64,000 nt of DNA from DATJFH01 sp035495815 (GCA_035495815.1 DATJFH010000114.1:10958-74957), one strand, 5' to 3'. Counted from the stretch's first letter, positions 1-9,420 are shown. Numbers and translations: made by a program. The notes: generated by a model from the sequence alone, not told the origin.

Positions 1-1200
1 CCGCTCTTCGGCCTCCGCGAGCAGCGCCTCCGGGTCTTCCTCCTCATCGCCGAGAAAGCGCGCGAAAGACGGCTCCGCCAGCATGGACTCGAGTTCTTCC
101 GCATTGGCGCGCAGACCGTCGGCCACCCGGGTCAGCTCGGCCGAGAAGTCGCCCCGCCGGCCGATCGCGACGCGATCCAGCTCGGCCCGCGTCCGGTCGA
201 CGATGCGATCCACCCACACGAAAGGCGAAGCCACGCCCAGCTCGTCGCGCACGTCGCGCAGCAGGTCGGCGGCGGCGCCCGGGCGGCGCAGATCGTCATA
301 CAGAGGACCGCGCCCGGAAAGCACGATCGTGAGCACCACGTCCCGGCTGCCTGGAGTAGCCCGCGCGAGCAGCGTCCTGCGAAGGGCTGGCAGGTCGGGA
401 ACGCCGGAAATTTCCACCTGCAGCCGCTCGAACCGGACGCGGTCGAGGGCCGCAAACCCGACGCGCTGGATCGTACTGCCGGCCGCTTCGACAACCACTG
501 CTCCTTTCGGTCCGGTCTCGCTCGACTTGATCGCCTGCAGGCTCCCGGAGTAGACGATCCACGGATTGCCTTCCATCAGGCGCAGATGCCGGTGGATGTG
601 GCCGAGCGCCCAGTAATCCATGCCGGCGGCCGCCAGCTCGGCGACGGAGCATGGGCTGTAGGCGGGATGGTCCGGCTGCGCGCCCGCATTGCAGTGCAGC
701 ACCCCGACGTGCAGCCCGGGCGCGTCGCTTCGCCGGAAACCGAGAGCCAGGTTGGCGGTCACCTCCCGTGTCGGGTAGCTGATTCCGTACACTTGCGCCA
801 GCGCCTTGCCGCCGCGCGTCACGGTCCGCCTTTCAACGGAGCCGCCTCCGAATACGGCAAGATTGCCGGGCGCGTGCCGGATGGCCGACCAGCCGTCGAG
901 CGGATCGTGGTTTCCATGGGCCACAAACACGGGAACGCCCTTGTCGCCGAGCCGCTCGACGCCGCGCACGAAGCGCAGCTGCGCCCGGACCCCCCTGTCG
1001 GCGCAATCGTAGGCGTCTCCCGCGATCACCATGAAGGCGGCTTCCTGCTCGAGCGCCAGCGTTACCAGGGCGTCGAAGGCTTCGAGCGAAGCGTCCCGCA
1101 GACGATCGGCGATTTCCGGCGCCACCCGCCCGATGGCGCCGAAGGGCGTATCCAAATGAAGATCGGCGGCGTGTATGAAGCGGAACTCAGGCCCGGCCAT
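1..1200 (-). CDS. SbcD/YhaO-type DNA repair exonuclease (metallophosphoesterase), cut by window edge
   Basis: My reverse-strand translation reads open for 400 codons from the ATG at 1198-1200 to base 1, so the C-terminus lies outside the window. The calcineurin-like phosphoesterase motifs are in order: D13-x-H15 in AADLHLD, D62 in AGDAYD, GNHD at 96-99 and GHIH at 200-203. This is the metal-binding set of Mre11/SbcD nucleases, which trim DNA ends together with an SbcC-type ATPase. The later part is helical and acidic, as in YhaO-type proteins; the SbcC partner would be expected further left. The gene diverges from the CpaF-like gene with about 80 bp between starts. Family is secure; exact subfamily is not. 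Confidence 0.88.
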   Translation of the reverse strand, partial: MAGPEFRFIHAADLHLDTPFGAIGRVAPEIADRLRDASLEAFDALVTLALEQEAAFMVIAGDAYDCADRGVRAQLRFVRGVERLGDKGVPVFVAHGNHDPLDGWSAIRHAPGNLAVFGGGSVERRTVTRGGKALAQVYGISYPTREVTANLALGFRRSDAPGLHVGVLHCNAGAQPDHPAYSPCSVAELAAAGMDYWALGHIHRHLRLMEGNPWIVYSGSLQAIKSSETGPKGAVVVEAAGSTIQRVGFAALDRVRFERLQVEISGVPDLPALRRTLLARATPGSRDVVLTIVLSGRGPLYDDLRRPGAAADLLRDVRDELGVASPFVWVDRIVDRTRAELDRVAIGRRGDFSAELTRVADGLRANAEELESMLAEPSFARFLGDEEEDPEALLAEAEER

Positions 1201-1227
1201 GCGTGTTTTGAGAGGATGGCTACGAGC

Positions 1228-1233
1228 TATAAT
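1228..1233 (+). promoter_or_regulatory. candidate -10 box (TATAAT) for the cpaF-like gene
   Basis: A perfect TATAAT lies in the short divergent intergenic region. TTTTGA at 1206-1211 is a weak -35 candidate at 16 bp spacing. Transcription would begin near 1240 and leave a leader of about 40 nt with the AGGAG at 1269-1273. Confidence 0.5.
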
Positions 1234-1268
1234 TGTTGTTCGAAACCAACGCAAAGAGCAACCGCGTC

Positions 1269-1273
1269 AGGAG
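1269..1273 (+). promoter_or_regulatory. Shine-Dalgarno AGGAG that favours a TTG start for cpaF
   Basis: AGGAG is followed by six bases and then TTG at 1280. The in-frame ATG at 1343 has GAGGT only two bases upstream, which is too close. This site therefore decides for the TTG start. Confidence 0.55.
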
Positions 1274-1279
1274 ACCTTC

Positions 1280-2620
1280 TTGGGTAGCAATTACCGCCCT
1301 CACTCGAACCGCAATTCACCCGGTGGCGCGCCGCCGAGGTCGATGGACCGCAACTTCGAGCTGAAATCGCAGATTCACCGCAAGCTCATCGGCGTCTTGA
1401 ACCTGGAGCGCGTGGCCTCCGTCCCCAAGGATCGCGTGCGCATGGAGATCGGCCGGGTGGTGGAGCGGCTGCTCGAGGAAGAGCGCGTCCCCATGACCAC
1501 GGCCGAGCAGACCAAGATCGTCGAGGAGGTGCTCGACGAGGTGCTGGGGCTGGGTCCGCTCGAGCCGCTGCTCAAGGAGCCGTCCATCTCCGACATCCTG
1601 GTCAACCGGCACGACAAAGTGTTCATCGAGCGCGGCGGCAAGCTGTCGGAGACCACCGTGCGGTTCAAGGACGACGCCCACCTGCTGCACATCATCGAAA
1701 AAATTGTCTCGCAAGTGGGACGGCGCATCGACGAGGCGCAGCCTATCGTCGACGCGCGCCTGGCGGACGGTTCGCGTGTCAACGCCATCATTCCTCCGCT
1801 GGCTCTCGACGGGCCCTGCCTGAGCATCCGCCGTTTCGGCAGGCATGTCATCACGCAGGAGGAGATGCTCAACTACAAGACGGTGACCTCCGGCATGCTG
1901 AAATTCCTGGCTGCCTGCGTGCAGGCCAAGACCACCATTCTCATCTCCGGCGGAACCGGCTCCGGAAAAACCACTACGCTCAACGCGCTCTCCCGGTTCA
2001 TTCCGGAGGAAGAGCGCATCGTCACCATCGAGGACACGGCCGAGTTACAGCTGCAGCAGCGGCACGTGGTTAAGTTCGAAACCCGTCCGCCGAACCTGAA
2101 CAAGGAAGGCGGAATCAACCAGCGGCAACTGCTCCGCACGGCGCTACGCATGCGGCCGGACCGCATCATCGTGGGTGAGTGCCGCGGCGCCGAGGCGCTG
2201 GACATGCTGCAGGCCATGAACACCGGCGTCGAGGGTTCCATGAGCACGGTGCACGCCAACACTCCGAAGGACGCCTTCTCGCGCCTCGAGACCCTGGTCC
2301 TGATGGCCGACCTGGAGATTCCGTCACGGGTGATTTTGCAGCAGCTCGCGTCGGCGATCAAGCTGGTGGTGCAGGTGACGCGCCTGCAGGACGGTACCCG
2401 AAAGATCGTCAGCATCGCCGAAGTTTTGGGAGTGAAGGACGACCGGGTGGATCTGCAGGACCTGTTCATCTTCGACCGCACCGGCGTGACCGACGCCGGC
2501 AAGGTGCAGGGCCGCTTCCGCAGCACGGGCGTCACCCCCAGGATTCTGGAACGGTTGCGGATCGCGGGGATCCAGCTTTCGCCCAAGGTTTTTGAAGAAA
2601 CGCTCGACGTGAATCTGTGA
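1280..2620 (+). CDS. cpaF: CpaF/TadA-type secretion ATPase
   Basis: Hexameric ATPase of the type II/IV secretion superfamily that powers assembly of Tad/Flp pili at the inner membrane. Visible are a helical N-terminal domain with LGPLEPLL and DILVN, Walker A GGTGSGKTT at about residues 224-232, and the Walker B/His-box stretch with DRIIVGECRG followed by STVHAN. The protein is 446 aa from the proposed TTG start, the usual CpaF size; starting at ATG 1343 would remove 21 residues. No other tad/cpa gene follows, since the next gene is convergent, so the pilus operon is either elsewhere or to be sought outside the window. Pilus assembly is a family-based inference. Confidence 0.87.
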   Translation: MGSNYRPHSNRNSPGGAPPRSMDRNFELKSQIHRKLIGVLNLERVASVPKDRVRMEIGRVVERLLEEERVPMTTAEQTKIVEEVLDEVLGLGPLEPLLKEPSISDILVNRHDKVFIERGGKLSETTVRFKDDAHLLHIIEKIVSQVGRRIDEAQPIVDARLADGSRVNAIIPPLALDGPCLSIRRFGRHVITQEEMLNYKTVTSGMLKFLAACVQAKTTILISGGTGSGKTTTLNALSRFIPEEERIVTIEDTAELQLQQRHVVKFETRPPNLNKEGGINQRQLLRTALRMRPDRIIVGECRGAEALDMLQAMNTGVEGSMSTVHANTPKDAFSRLETLVLMADLEIPSRVILQQLASAIKLVVQVTRLQDGTRKIVSIAEVLGVKDDRVDLQDLFIFDRTGVTDAGKVQGRFRSTGVTPRILERLRIAGIQLSPKVFEETLDVNL

Positions 2621-2622
2621 GC

Positions 2623-2640
2623 GCCCGCCTGGGCTTTCTC
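2623..2640 (+). terminator. weak intrinsic terminator-like hairpin between convergent genes
   Basis: GCCC (2623-2626), loop GCCT and GGGC (2631-2634) are followed by TTTCTCCTT, three bases past the cpaF stop. The 4-bp stem is short, so this is only a candidate. Confidence 0.3.
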
Positions 2641-2645
2641 CTTAC

Positions 2646-4316
2646 TCAGCGGCCCGGCGGCGACAGCTCGTCCGCCGTTACGGGGTTCGGATCTATGTCG
2701 GTGGGCAGGTCCTTCAGCTTTTCGATGGCGCGCTCCAGCTCCGGCGTTACTTTGCCCAGGCGGTCCAGCAGGGCTTTCGCGCCGGCGTAATCGCCTTTTG
2801 CTTCCACTGTCAGCAGCTCATGGTCGAGGTCCCGCACGGCGGGCTTGATCTTCGTGAAATCGACGGCGAAGGTTCCGTCGGGAGTGGCCACGAACGCCTT
2901 CTTCTCGCGCAGGTAGTTGAACTGCAGCGCCATGCCTTTGCCGTGCGCCTCGTGCAGCCCGAAGCGCAGGGTGCGGAAAGCGGACGCGAGAAAGCTGGTG
3001 TAGAGTTTCCGCTCGGCGTCCGCGCCGCCCGGCAGCAGCTTGCGGTCCAGCATGTGCTGCACCATGAAGAGGCCCGATACGTCCGCTTTCGCTTCCTCGA
3101 TGGCGCCGTACAGCTCCTTGATCTCCTGGCGGGGCGTGGTGGCGCGGCCGTTGACGTTGATGTTGTGCGGGCCGATCCCGTGCGTCATCTCGTGGGCCAG
3201 AATGTGCGTGAAAAACGAGTCGAAGCTGAGATCGCTCTGCGCCGCCGCCGGCAGCACGCGCTTCGCAATGGGGACCAGCGTGGAGCGGAATTTCGCTTCC
3301 TGTACGTTCCGCAGCATGACGCGCTTGCTGCCCTTCTTTTCGATCACCCGCTCATCGTTCGGCAGATTGTAGGCGGCGGTCTTGACGCCATGCGCGCCGT
3401 CGCCGGTGGCGATGATCTGGTTCACCACCCGGATCGGCGAACTGGCCCCGATCTTCGGGTTGCGGTATTTGGGATCGAGCGGAAGATGATCCTCGATCTC
3501 CTGCATGTGGCCGGCGAAAAACTGCAGCTTGGCCGTCTCGGCGTCGTCGCGGACGTTGATATAGGCTTCGTAGGACGCCTTGTAGCCGAACAGCTCGTCA
3601 TTGTAAGTCTCGTAAGGGCCGATGGTGATGTCCAGCGGCGCGTCGAGATCCATCCAGTCGATGTCGCTGGCGTAATAGTCATTGGAGAGAAAGGCGGCCG
3701 CCCGCGAAGCCAGGAATTTTTTCAGCGACGCATTGGGCGTCAGCGCGGCCGCCTCGCGGAGCAGTTTCGCCAGCTTCTGAAGATCGCCGGCATACTCCTT
3801 ACTGAACGGGACCGCGTGAAGCTTGCCGTTCTCCCGGCGGATCACCGTGAAGAATCCCTCGGCTTCCTGCTTCTGTGGGGCGGCCAAGGTCTTGGACCAG
3901 GCTTCGAATTCCTGCCTGGTCATGCCTTCCGGATAGAAATTCGCGCCCAGGGGCTTGCGCGCGGGAGCGTCCGGGAGAAAGGCCTGCAACCCGTCGAGAG
4001 CCGACCACGGTCCTTTGTTGATCCAGAAGTAGCGCAAGCGCGCCTTGCCGAGAGTTGTCGCATCCTGCTTCAGCTTCGCGTGGAGAGCGTGATTTCCGCT
4101 CCAGTATTGGGTGAGGAACAGATGGTCGATCAGACGCGCGGCCTCGATCAGCTTCACCAGGGCCCGCTTGTCGGACGGGTCCAGTTTCGAGGTGTCCACG
4201 CGCAGATCGACAGGGGCGAAGCGCGCAATCATGCGCTGCAGTTCCGCCAGGTCGGGAGTCTTGGCAATTAAGGGTGTCATTAGAAGTATTGGAACCAGCG
4301 CCCCGAGCATTCTCAT
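2646..4316 (-). CDS. M49-family dipeptidyl-peptidase III-like metallopeptidase, exported
   Basis: Zinc peptidase related to dipeptidyl peptidase III, which removes dipeptides from oligopeptides. The zinc motif HEMTHGIGPH lies at about residues 374-383, and EEAKAD, supplying the third ligand, at about 407. The HExxHG form resembles the bacterial/plant branch rather than the HELLGH of animal DPP III. I chose the ATG at 4314-4316 because it gives a hydrophobic N-terminus (MRMLGALVPILLM) that looks like a signal peptide; the frame stays open further upstream but overlaps the preceding gene. It starts 13 bp after the PQQ/EF-hand gene on the same strand, so co-transcription is likely. Physiological substrate unknown. 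Confidence 0.82.
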   Translation of the reverse strand: MRMLGALVPILLMTPLIAKTPDLAELQRMIARFAPVDLRVDTSKLDPSDKRALVKLIEAARLIDHLFLTQYWSGNHALHAKLKQDATTLGKARLRYFWINKGPWSALDGLQAFLPDAPARKPLGANFYPEGMTRQEFEAWSKTLAAPQKQEAEGFFTVIRRENGKLHAVPFSKEYAGDLQKLAKLLREAAALTPNASLKKFLASRAAAFLSNDYYASDIDWMDLDAPLDITIGPYETYNDELFGYKASYEAYINVRDDAETAKLQFFAGHMQEIEDHLPLDPKYRNPKIGASSPIRVVNQIIATGDGAHGVKTAAYNLPNDERVIEKKGSKRVMLRNVQEAKFRSTLVPIAKRVLPAAAQSDLSFDSFFTHILAHEMTHGIGPHNINVNGRATTPRQEIKELYGAIEEAKADVSGLFMVQHMLDRKLLPGGADAERKLYTSFLASAFRTLRFGLHEAHGKGMALQFNYLREKKAFVATPDGTFAVDFTKIKPAVRDLDHELLTVEAKGDYAGAKALLDRLGKVTPELERAIEKLKDLPTDIDPNPVTADELSPPGR

Positions 4317-4329
4317 TGCTACCAGTAAA

Positions 4330-5762
4330 TCACGGCTGCGGCTTGTTTCCGAAGCAATAGATCGCGCTCGCGGTCCGGACGTAAAGCCGCCCGCCGGCGA
4401 TGGCGGGAGTCGCCCAGCACTCTTCACCCAGATCGCTGACGGAGAGTATCTTCCATTCCGCGCCCGCTTCGATCACCGCCAGCTTGCCGTTGAGGCTGAC
4501 CGTGAAGAGCTTGCCGTCGCCGGCGACCGGCGATGCGAAGTACGGCTCCAGCGCGCCCTCGAGGCGTCCCTGCTTGAGCACGCTCCCGCTGGCCGGATCG
4601 AGCGCCGTCAGGATGCCGCCTTCCTTCAGCATGTAGAGCACGTTTTTGTACAGCACCGGGGACGGGATGTTCGGCAGGCCCTTCTCGTACCGCCACAGCA
4701 CGGCGCTATCCGTCAGATCGCCCCGTCCGGCGCCGGGACGCAACGCGTATAGCCCGTTTCGCGCGGTGGCGCGGGCGCGGTGAATGTTCCATTCACGCTC
4801 GTTCATGAGCCCGTCCTTGTCCAGGTCGAACAGGAACCAGAGCTTCCGCATCTCCGGATCGGGCGCTTCGGCGGGGGCAATCCGGCCGTCCTTGTCGGCG
4901 TCCCAGTCTTCCAGCGCCTTTTTGAATTCCGGGACCGAACCCCGCAGTCCAAGCTCGCTCGGGGACGCCATCCAGGAGTGGACATACAGAATGTCGCCCG
5001 CCACCACCGGCGTCGATTTGGCCTGCCAGGCCATGCCGCGCACCCACCAGATGCGCTCGCCGGACTCCAGGTCGTAGGCGTCGACCTGGTAGGCGCCGGA
5101 GACGACCACCTGAGCAGGGCCTTTCGCCGGCCGGTAGATCACCGGTGTCGCGAAACCGTGGGTGGCTTCCGGGCGGCCGGTCTTCCAGCGCCGCTGCCCG
5201 GTTTGGCGGTCGAGGGCGAGCAGGTACGAGCCCGTATCCTGGTCGCAGAGCAGCAGCGCCAGGCCGTCCGCAACAATCGGCGAGGCGCCTGCGCCGTAGG
5301 GCATGTTCAGCGGCTCGATGGCGTGGCGCCAGCGCTCATTGCCGTCCGGTCCGTAGCTGAGCATGCCGAAGTCTTCGAAGAAGACGTAGACATTCTCGCC
5401 GTCGGTGACCGGACTGGGCGAGGAGGCCGTATTCTTCGCGCGGATTTGGGTCGTGCGGGCGCGAGGCGCCTGGCGGCGCCAGAGCACCTTGCCGGTGGCG
5501 CGGTCGAGGCACAGCGTCAGCAGCTTGTCGCCTTCCGCGGCCGTGAGGAAGAGGCGCTCTCCGTCAGCGCCGGGGAGGAGTGTCCGGGCGGCAGCGCCGT
5601 CTTCCAGACAAGGTTCCTGTCAGGTCCCATCCCGGCCGGCAGCTTCCCTCCCTCGGATACTCCCGAGCCGTTCGGGCCGCGGAGACCCGGCCAGTCCACG
5701 CGTGCGTTGCGGCTCGCCAGGCACGGAATTGCAAGCAACATCCACAGAATCGGTTTGCGCAC
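4330..5762 (-). pseudogene. PQQ-type beta-propeller protein with two EF-hands, apparently frameshifted
   Basis: The N-terminal part begins at GTG 5760-5762 after a good GGGAG site and encodes a signal peptide (KPILWMLLAIPCLA) and DWPGLRGPNGSG. That frame ends in a stop shortly after 5562. The rest of the protein (DGERLFLTAAEGDKLL onward) continues in the frame one base earlier, down to 4330. The junction lies at about 5560-5567, within repeats of C and G. The remainder has PQQ-like blade motifs (GKVLWRR, GQRRWK, GERIWWV) and two EF-hand loops, DADKDGRIAPAE and DLDKDGLMNERE. It was probably a secreted calcium-binding propeller. The break may be a real mutation, an assembly error or, less likely, programmed frameshifting. 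Confidence 0.75.
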
Positions 5763-5884
5763 AGGATCTCCCTGGAACGAAGTACACTGGTGTAGTGCGA
5801 CATCCGGAAACAACGGGTATAAGGCCGGAAAGGCGGCTGCGGGCCGGCCCGCGTCCTTTCTGAGATTCAGCCGCACCGTAGTCC

Positions 5885-5890
5885 TATACT
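5885..5890 (+). promoter_or_regulatory. possible -10 box (TATACT) for the adenylate-forming enzyme gene
   Basis: TATACT lies 34 bp upstream of the GTG start, in the 162-bp divergent region. No convincing -35 element is visible at normal spacing. Confidence 0.3.
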
Positions 5891-5924
5891 AGCCTGACAA
5901 AACTGACGAGAGCTGGCGAAAAAC

Positions 5925-7016
5925 GTGAGTCCAACAACCGAAATCGATTTCGACACCAGAGTGAAGTCCGCGCGGGAGGCTTTGGACGCCTGGACCCGGG
6001 AGATGATCGGCTGGCATTTCAGCCCCGAAACCGGCTGCCCGTTCTGGCTGGAATATGCCCGGAAATTGGGCTGGGATCCGCGCCGGGAGATCCATTCCTA
6101 CGGCGACCTCGGGAAGCTGGGTCCTTTCGAGGACGAATGGCTGCGCGGCGGACCCGTGCGGCGCTGGGTTCCGAAAGCCTATGCCGATAAGCCGATTTAC
6201 GTTTTCGAAACCGGCGGAAGCACGGGTATTCCGAAATCCCGGATCAGCATCGAGGACTTCCGTCTCGACTACGAGGCGTTCAGCGAGACTCTTCCCGACG
6301 CGGCGTTCCCCAAAGGCGCCGACTGGATCTCGATCGGGCCGACCGGGCCGCGCCGCCTGCGCCTGGCCGTGGAGCACCTGGCGCAGCATCGCGGCGGCAT
6401 CTGTTTCATGGTGGATCTGGACCCGCGCTGGGTTATCAAGCTTATCAAGATGGGCCGCATGGACTCGATGGAGCGCTACAAGCAGCACGTGATCGATCAG
6501 GCGCTGACCATCCTCAAGGCGAATCCCAACATCCAGTGCATCTTCACCACCCCGAAGCTGCTCGAGGCGCTGTGCGACAAGATTTCGCTGGCCAAGAACG
6601 GCATCAAAGGCGTCTTCTGCGGCGGGACCGAGATGACGCCGAAGTTCTGCAAGCACGCCGTGGAAGAGCTGCTCGACGGAGTCTATTTCGCGCCCACCTA
6701 CGGCAATACGCTGATGGGCCTGGCGGTCCACAAGCCGCTCTCGAAAGACGATGGATACTCCATCATCTACTACCCGCCGTCGCCCCGCGCCATGATTGAA
6801 GTTGTGGATCCGGACCAGCCGGACCGGATCGTGGATTATGGCGAGACGGGCCGCGTCCGGCTGACCACGCTCACCCGCGAGTTCTTCATGCCCTGCTTCC
6901 TCGAACGCGATGAAGCCGAACGCGAGCCCCCTTACGCCGCCTATCCCTGGGACGGCGTTCGCAACGTGCGGCCTTTCTCACGATTTCAGACCTCGGTCGT
7001 CGAAGGAGTGTACTGA
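5925..7016 (+). CDS. adenylate-forming enzyme, phenylacetate-CoA ligase-like
   Basis: 363-aa member of the ANL superfamily, which activates a carboxylate as its acyl-adenylate. The phosphate-binding A3 motif is FETGGSTGIPK at residues 94-104. GGTEMT and APTYGNT follow as the aromatic/A5 region, and DYGETGRVRLT as A7. It is shorter than typical phenylacetate-CoA ligases (about 430 aa) and ends without a clear C-terminal lid lysine, so it may form only the adenylate or transfer it to a partner. The start is GTG at 5925. A GT4 glycosyltransferase follows 18 bp later, so the two probably form an operon making or decorating an acylated glycoconjugate. Substrate cannot be told. Confidence 0.7.
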   Translation: MSPTTEIDFDTRVKSAREALDAWTREMIGWHFSPETGCPFWLEYARKLGWDPRREIHSYGDLGKLGPFEDEWLRGGPVRRWVPKAYADKPIYVFETGGSTGIPKSRISIEDFRLDYEAFSETLPDAAFPKGADWISIGPTGPRRLRLAVEHLAQHRGGICFMVDLDPRWVIKLIKMGRMDSMERYKQHVIDQALTILKANPNIQCIFTTPKLLEALCDKISLAKNGIKGVFCGGTEMTPKFCKHAVEELLDGVYFAPTYGNTLMGLAVHKPLSKDDGYSIIYYPPSPRAMIEVVDPDQPDRIVDYGETGRVRLTTLTREFFMPCFLERDEAEREPPYAAYPWDGVRNVRPFSRFQTSVVEGVY

Positions 7017-7034
7017 AGCGGGAGCGATTCCGCC

Positions 7035-8342
7035 ATGAAGATCCTCTCCATCACCGCCGGCGCCGCGGGAATGTACTGCGGGAGCTGCCTGCGCGACAAC
7101 GCGCTGGCCGCGGAGCTGATTGCCGGCGGGCACGACGTGATCCTGCTGCCCCTGTACACGCCCACGCTCACCGACGAGGCCAACGTCAGCGCGGACAAGG
7201 TATTTTTCGGAGGCATCAGCGTATACCTGGAGCAAAAGATGTCGCTGTTCCGCAAGCTGCCGCCCTTCATCGACCGGCTCTGGGACTCGAGGTACGCCCT
7301 GCGCGCGGCGTCGAAAAGTTCGATTTCCACTTCGCCGCGGATGCTCGGCGAGTTGACGGTGTCCATGCTGCAGGGTGAGCGCGGAAATCAGCGCAAGGAG
7401 TTCGGCAAGTTGATCGACTGGCTCTTGAGCGAGCCTGCTCCCGATGTCGTCAACCTCCCTAATTCGCTGCTGATCGGTCTGGCGGGACCGATCAAGGCCG
7501 CCATCCAGCGTCCGGTGACGTGCACGTTGCAGGGCGAGGACCTGTTTCTCGAAGGGCTGCCGGAGCCGTTCCGCCGGGAGTCGCTGGAACTGATTCGCCG
7601 GCGCATCGACGATGTGGATATGTTCATCGCGGTCAGCGAATACTGCGCCGAATTCATGTCGGGATACCTGAACATCCCGGCGCGCAAGATCAGCGTCGTG
7701 CCGCTCGGAATCAATCTCAAGGGCTACGAGCCCGGCTTTCCGCTGCATACCAACTGTTTCACCGTGGGCTATTTCGCCCGCGTGTGTCCGGAAAAGAGCC
7801 TGCACCTGCTCTGCGAAGCTTATCGCTACCTGCGGGAAAATACCGAATTCTGCGGCGCCACTCTCGAAGTTGCCGGGTACCTGGCGCCGGAGCACAAACC
7901 GTATCTCGAGAAGATCAGCCGGCAGATGAAGGACTGGGGCCTCGGTCAGGAATTCAATTACCGGGGCGTGCTCGACCGCGCGCAGAAAGTAGATTTCCTG
8001 CGCAACCTGAACGTGCTCTCGGTGCCGAGCGCCTACAACGAGCCGAAGGGCATCTATCTGCTCGAAGCCATGGCCAACGGCGTCCCGGTGGTGCAGCCGA
8101 GGCGCGGGGCGTTCCCGGAAATTCTGGGGAAGACCGGCGGCGGAATCCTGGTGGAACCGGATGACGTCCGGAGCCTGGCGGAAGGCATTCTCACGCTGTG
8201 GAAGGATCCTGACTACGCGTCCGATTTGGGCCGCCGCGGCGCGGCGGGAGTGCGCGAGCACTACAATGTCGCCCGCATGGCGAGCCGCACGATCGAGGTA
8301 TTCACGGACCTGACCAGCCCGAAGTACTCCGTGTCGCGGTAG
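7035..8342 (+). CDS. glycosyltransferase family 4 (GT-B)
   Basis: 435-aa retaining glycosyltransferase. The N-terminal Rossmann domain begins MKILSITAGAAGMYCGS, with the glycine-rich acceptor-site turn. The C-terminal donor domain carries the family EX7E-type element at about residues 336-344 (EPKGIYLLE), followed by NGVPVVQPRRGAFPEIL. It would transfer a sugar from a nucleotide donor to lipid, glycan or a small molecule at the cytoplasmic side of the membrane. It sits 18 bp behind the adenylate-forming enzyme, with GGGAG about 10 nt before the ATG. The unusual Cys pair in MYCGSCLRDN near the N-terminus recurs in uncharacterised members, as far as I recall. Donor and acceptor unknown. Confidence 0.85.
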   Translation: MKILSITAGAAGMYCGSCLRDNALAAELIAGGHDVILLPLYTPTLTDEANVSADKVFFGGISVYLEQKMSLFRKLPPFIDRLWDSRYALRAASKSSISTSPRMLGELTVSMLQGERGNQRKEFGKLIDWLLSEPAPDVVNLPNSLLIGLAGPIKAAIQRPVTCTLQGEDLFLEGLPEPFRRESLELIRRRIDDVDMFIAVSEYCAEFMSGYLNIPARKISVVPLGINLKGYEPGFPLHTNCFTVGYFARVCPEKSLHLLCEAYRYLRENTEFCGATLEVAGYLAPEHKPYLEKISRQMKDWGLGQEFNYRGVLDRAQKVDFLRNLNVLSVPSAYNEPKGIYLLEAMANGVPVVQPRRGAFPEILGKTGGGILVEPDDVRSLAEGILTLWKDPDYASDLGRRGAAGVREHYNVARMASRTIEVFTDLTSPKYSVSR

Positions 8343-8373
8343 GTTGGGGGGAACTCCTCGACCCGCAGCCGGA

Positions 8374-9420
8374 CTACCGTGTGTAGAGAGGAGCGAGGGA
8401 AACCATGCCCAAGCCGACCACGAACAGCGCCATCATCACGTAGAGCAGGCTCTTGACGCGGTAGTCGGCGCCGGCGAATTCTTTCCACAGGAACAAGCCC
8501 CACAGCGCGCTGACCATCGTCGCGCCCTGGCCGATGGCGTAGCTGACGGCGGGTCCGACTTTCGCGCTCTGCTCGGCGCTGGCTGCCACGAAATTGCTGA
8601 TTGCCCCGGAGTACCAGATCATTCCGCCGGCCAGCCCCAGCAGATGCTTTTTCAAACTCCCTTTGCGGATGTAGTCGAGCATCTCGACCGGTTCTCCCTG
8701 CACCGGGAGGTTCATGAAGAACAGGTTGAAGACGAACGTGGATGCGAACACGCCGAAGGCGAACACGAAACCGATGGCGTAGGGCCCGAGTCCGCTGCCC
8801 CAGGCCTTTCCGATCTCCACCAGCGGAAAGAACGAGCCCATCAGCAGTCCGCTGACCAGACTGAGAATGATCCCCTTCGGCGAAACTCTCGGCGCGCTGG
8901 TCTTGAGCATCCCCGCTTTGGCCTGCTGTTCGAGCCTGGCCGCGGCATGCGCTTTATAGGCGAGCGAATCGACGATAATCGCGCCCACGATGATCGCGGC
9001 GCCGCCGAATAGCAGCACCGGGTTTCCCTCCGGCTTCAGGAAATAGCTCCAGATCACGCCGATTACCAGCGCCATTCCAATTCCGACCGGAAAGGCCACC
9101 GCCATGCCCGCAACTGAAATTGCCGCCACCAGCAGCATATTGGCCAGATTGAACACGGCGCCGCCGAGGAAGCCATAAAAGATATTTCGTTTGCCCGTCT
9201 GCAGCAGATCGTCCAGGAACTGGAACCCGTCCGACCCCATGGTGCCGAAAGTGAACGCCGCGATGGCAGCGGCGATCAAAACTCCCAGCGAATAGTCGAA
9301 ATAGAACAGCTCGAAGCGCCAGTTGCCGGTCATTTTGAAAGTATTGGCCCACGAGCCCCAGCAAAGCATGCTGAGAATCGTGAGCACGAGCGCGGCGAAA
9401 TAAGTTTGAGGAAGCGTCAT
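8374..9420 (-). CDS. GRP/RhaT-like sugar permease, 10 membrane segments
   Basis: 348-aa hydrophobic protein of the drug/metabolite transporter superfamily, close to the glucose/ribose-porter and L-rhamnose-proton symporter group. It begins with WGSWANTFK in the first helix and has about ten hydrophobic stretches, with the internal two-fold repeat expected of this fold (GGAVFNLANMLLVAA in half one, GGMIWYSGAISNFVAA in half two). It probably imports a monosaccharide or related compound across the inner membrane. It lies 50 bp downstream of the ArnT-like gene on the same strand. Substrate is not readable from sequence. Confidence 0.8.
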   Translation of the reverse strand: MTLPQTYFAALVLTILSMLCWGSWANTFKMTGNWRFELFYFDYSLGVLIAAAIAAFTFGTMGSDGFQFLDDLLQTGKRNIFYGFLGGAVFNLANMLLVAAISVAGMAVAFPVGIGMALVIGVIWSYFLKPEGNPVLLFGGAAIIVGAIIVDSLAYKAHAAARLEQQAKAGMLKTSAPRVSPKGIILSLVSGLLMGSFFPLVEIGKAWGSGLGPYAIGFVFAFGVFASTFVFNLFFMNLPVQGEPVEMLDYIRKGSLKKHLLGLAGGMIWYSGAISNFVAASAEQSAKVGPAVSYAIGQGATMVSALWGLFLWKEFAGADYRVKSLLYVMMALFVVGLGMVSLAPLYTR

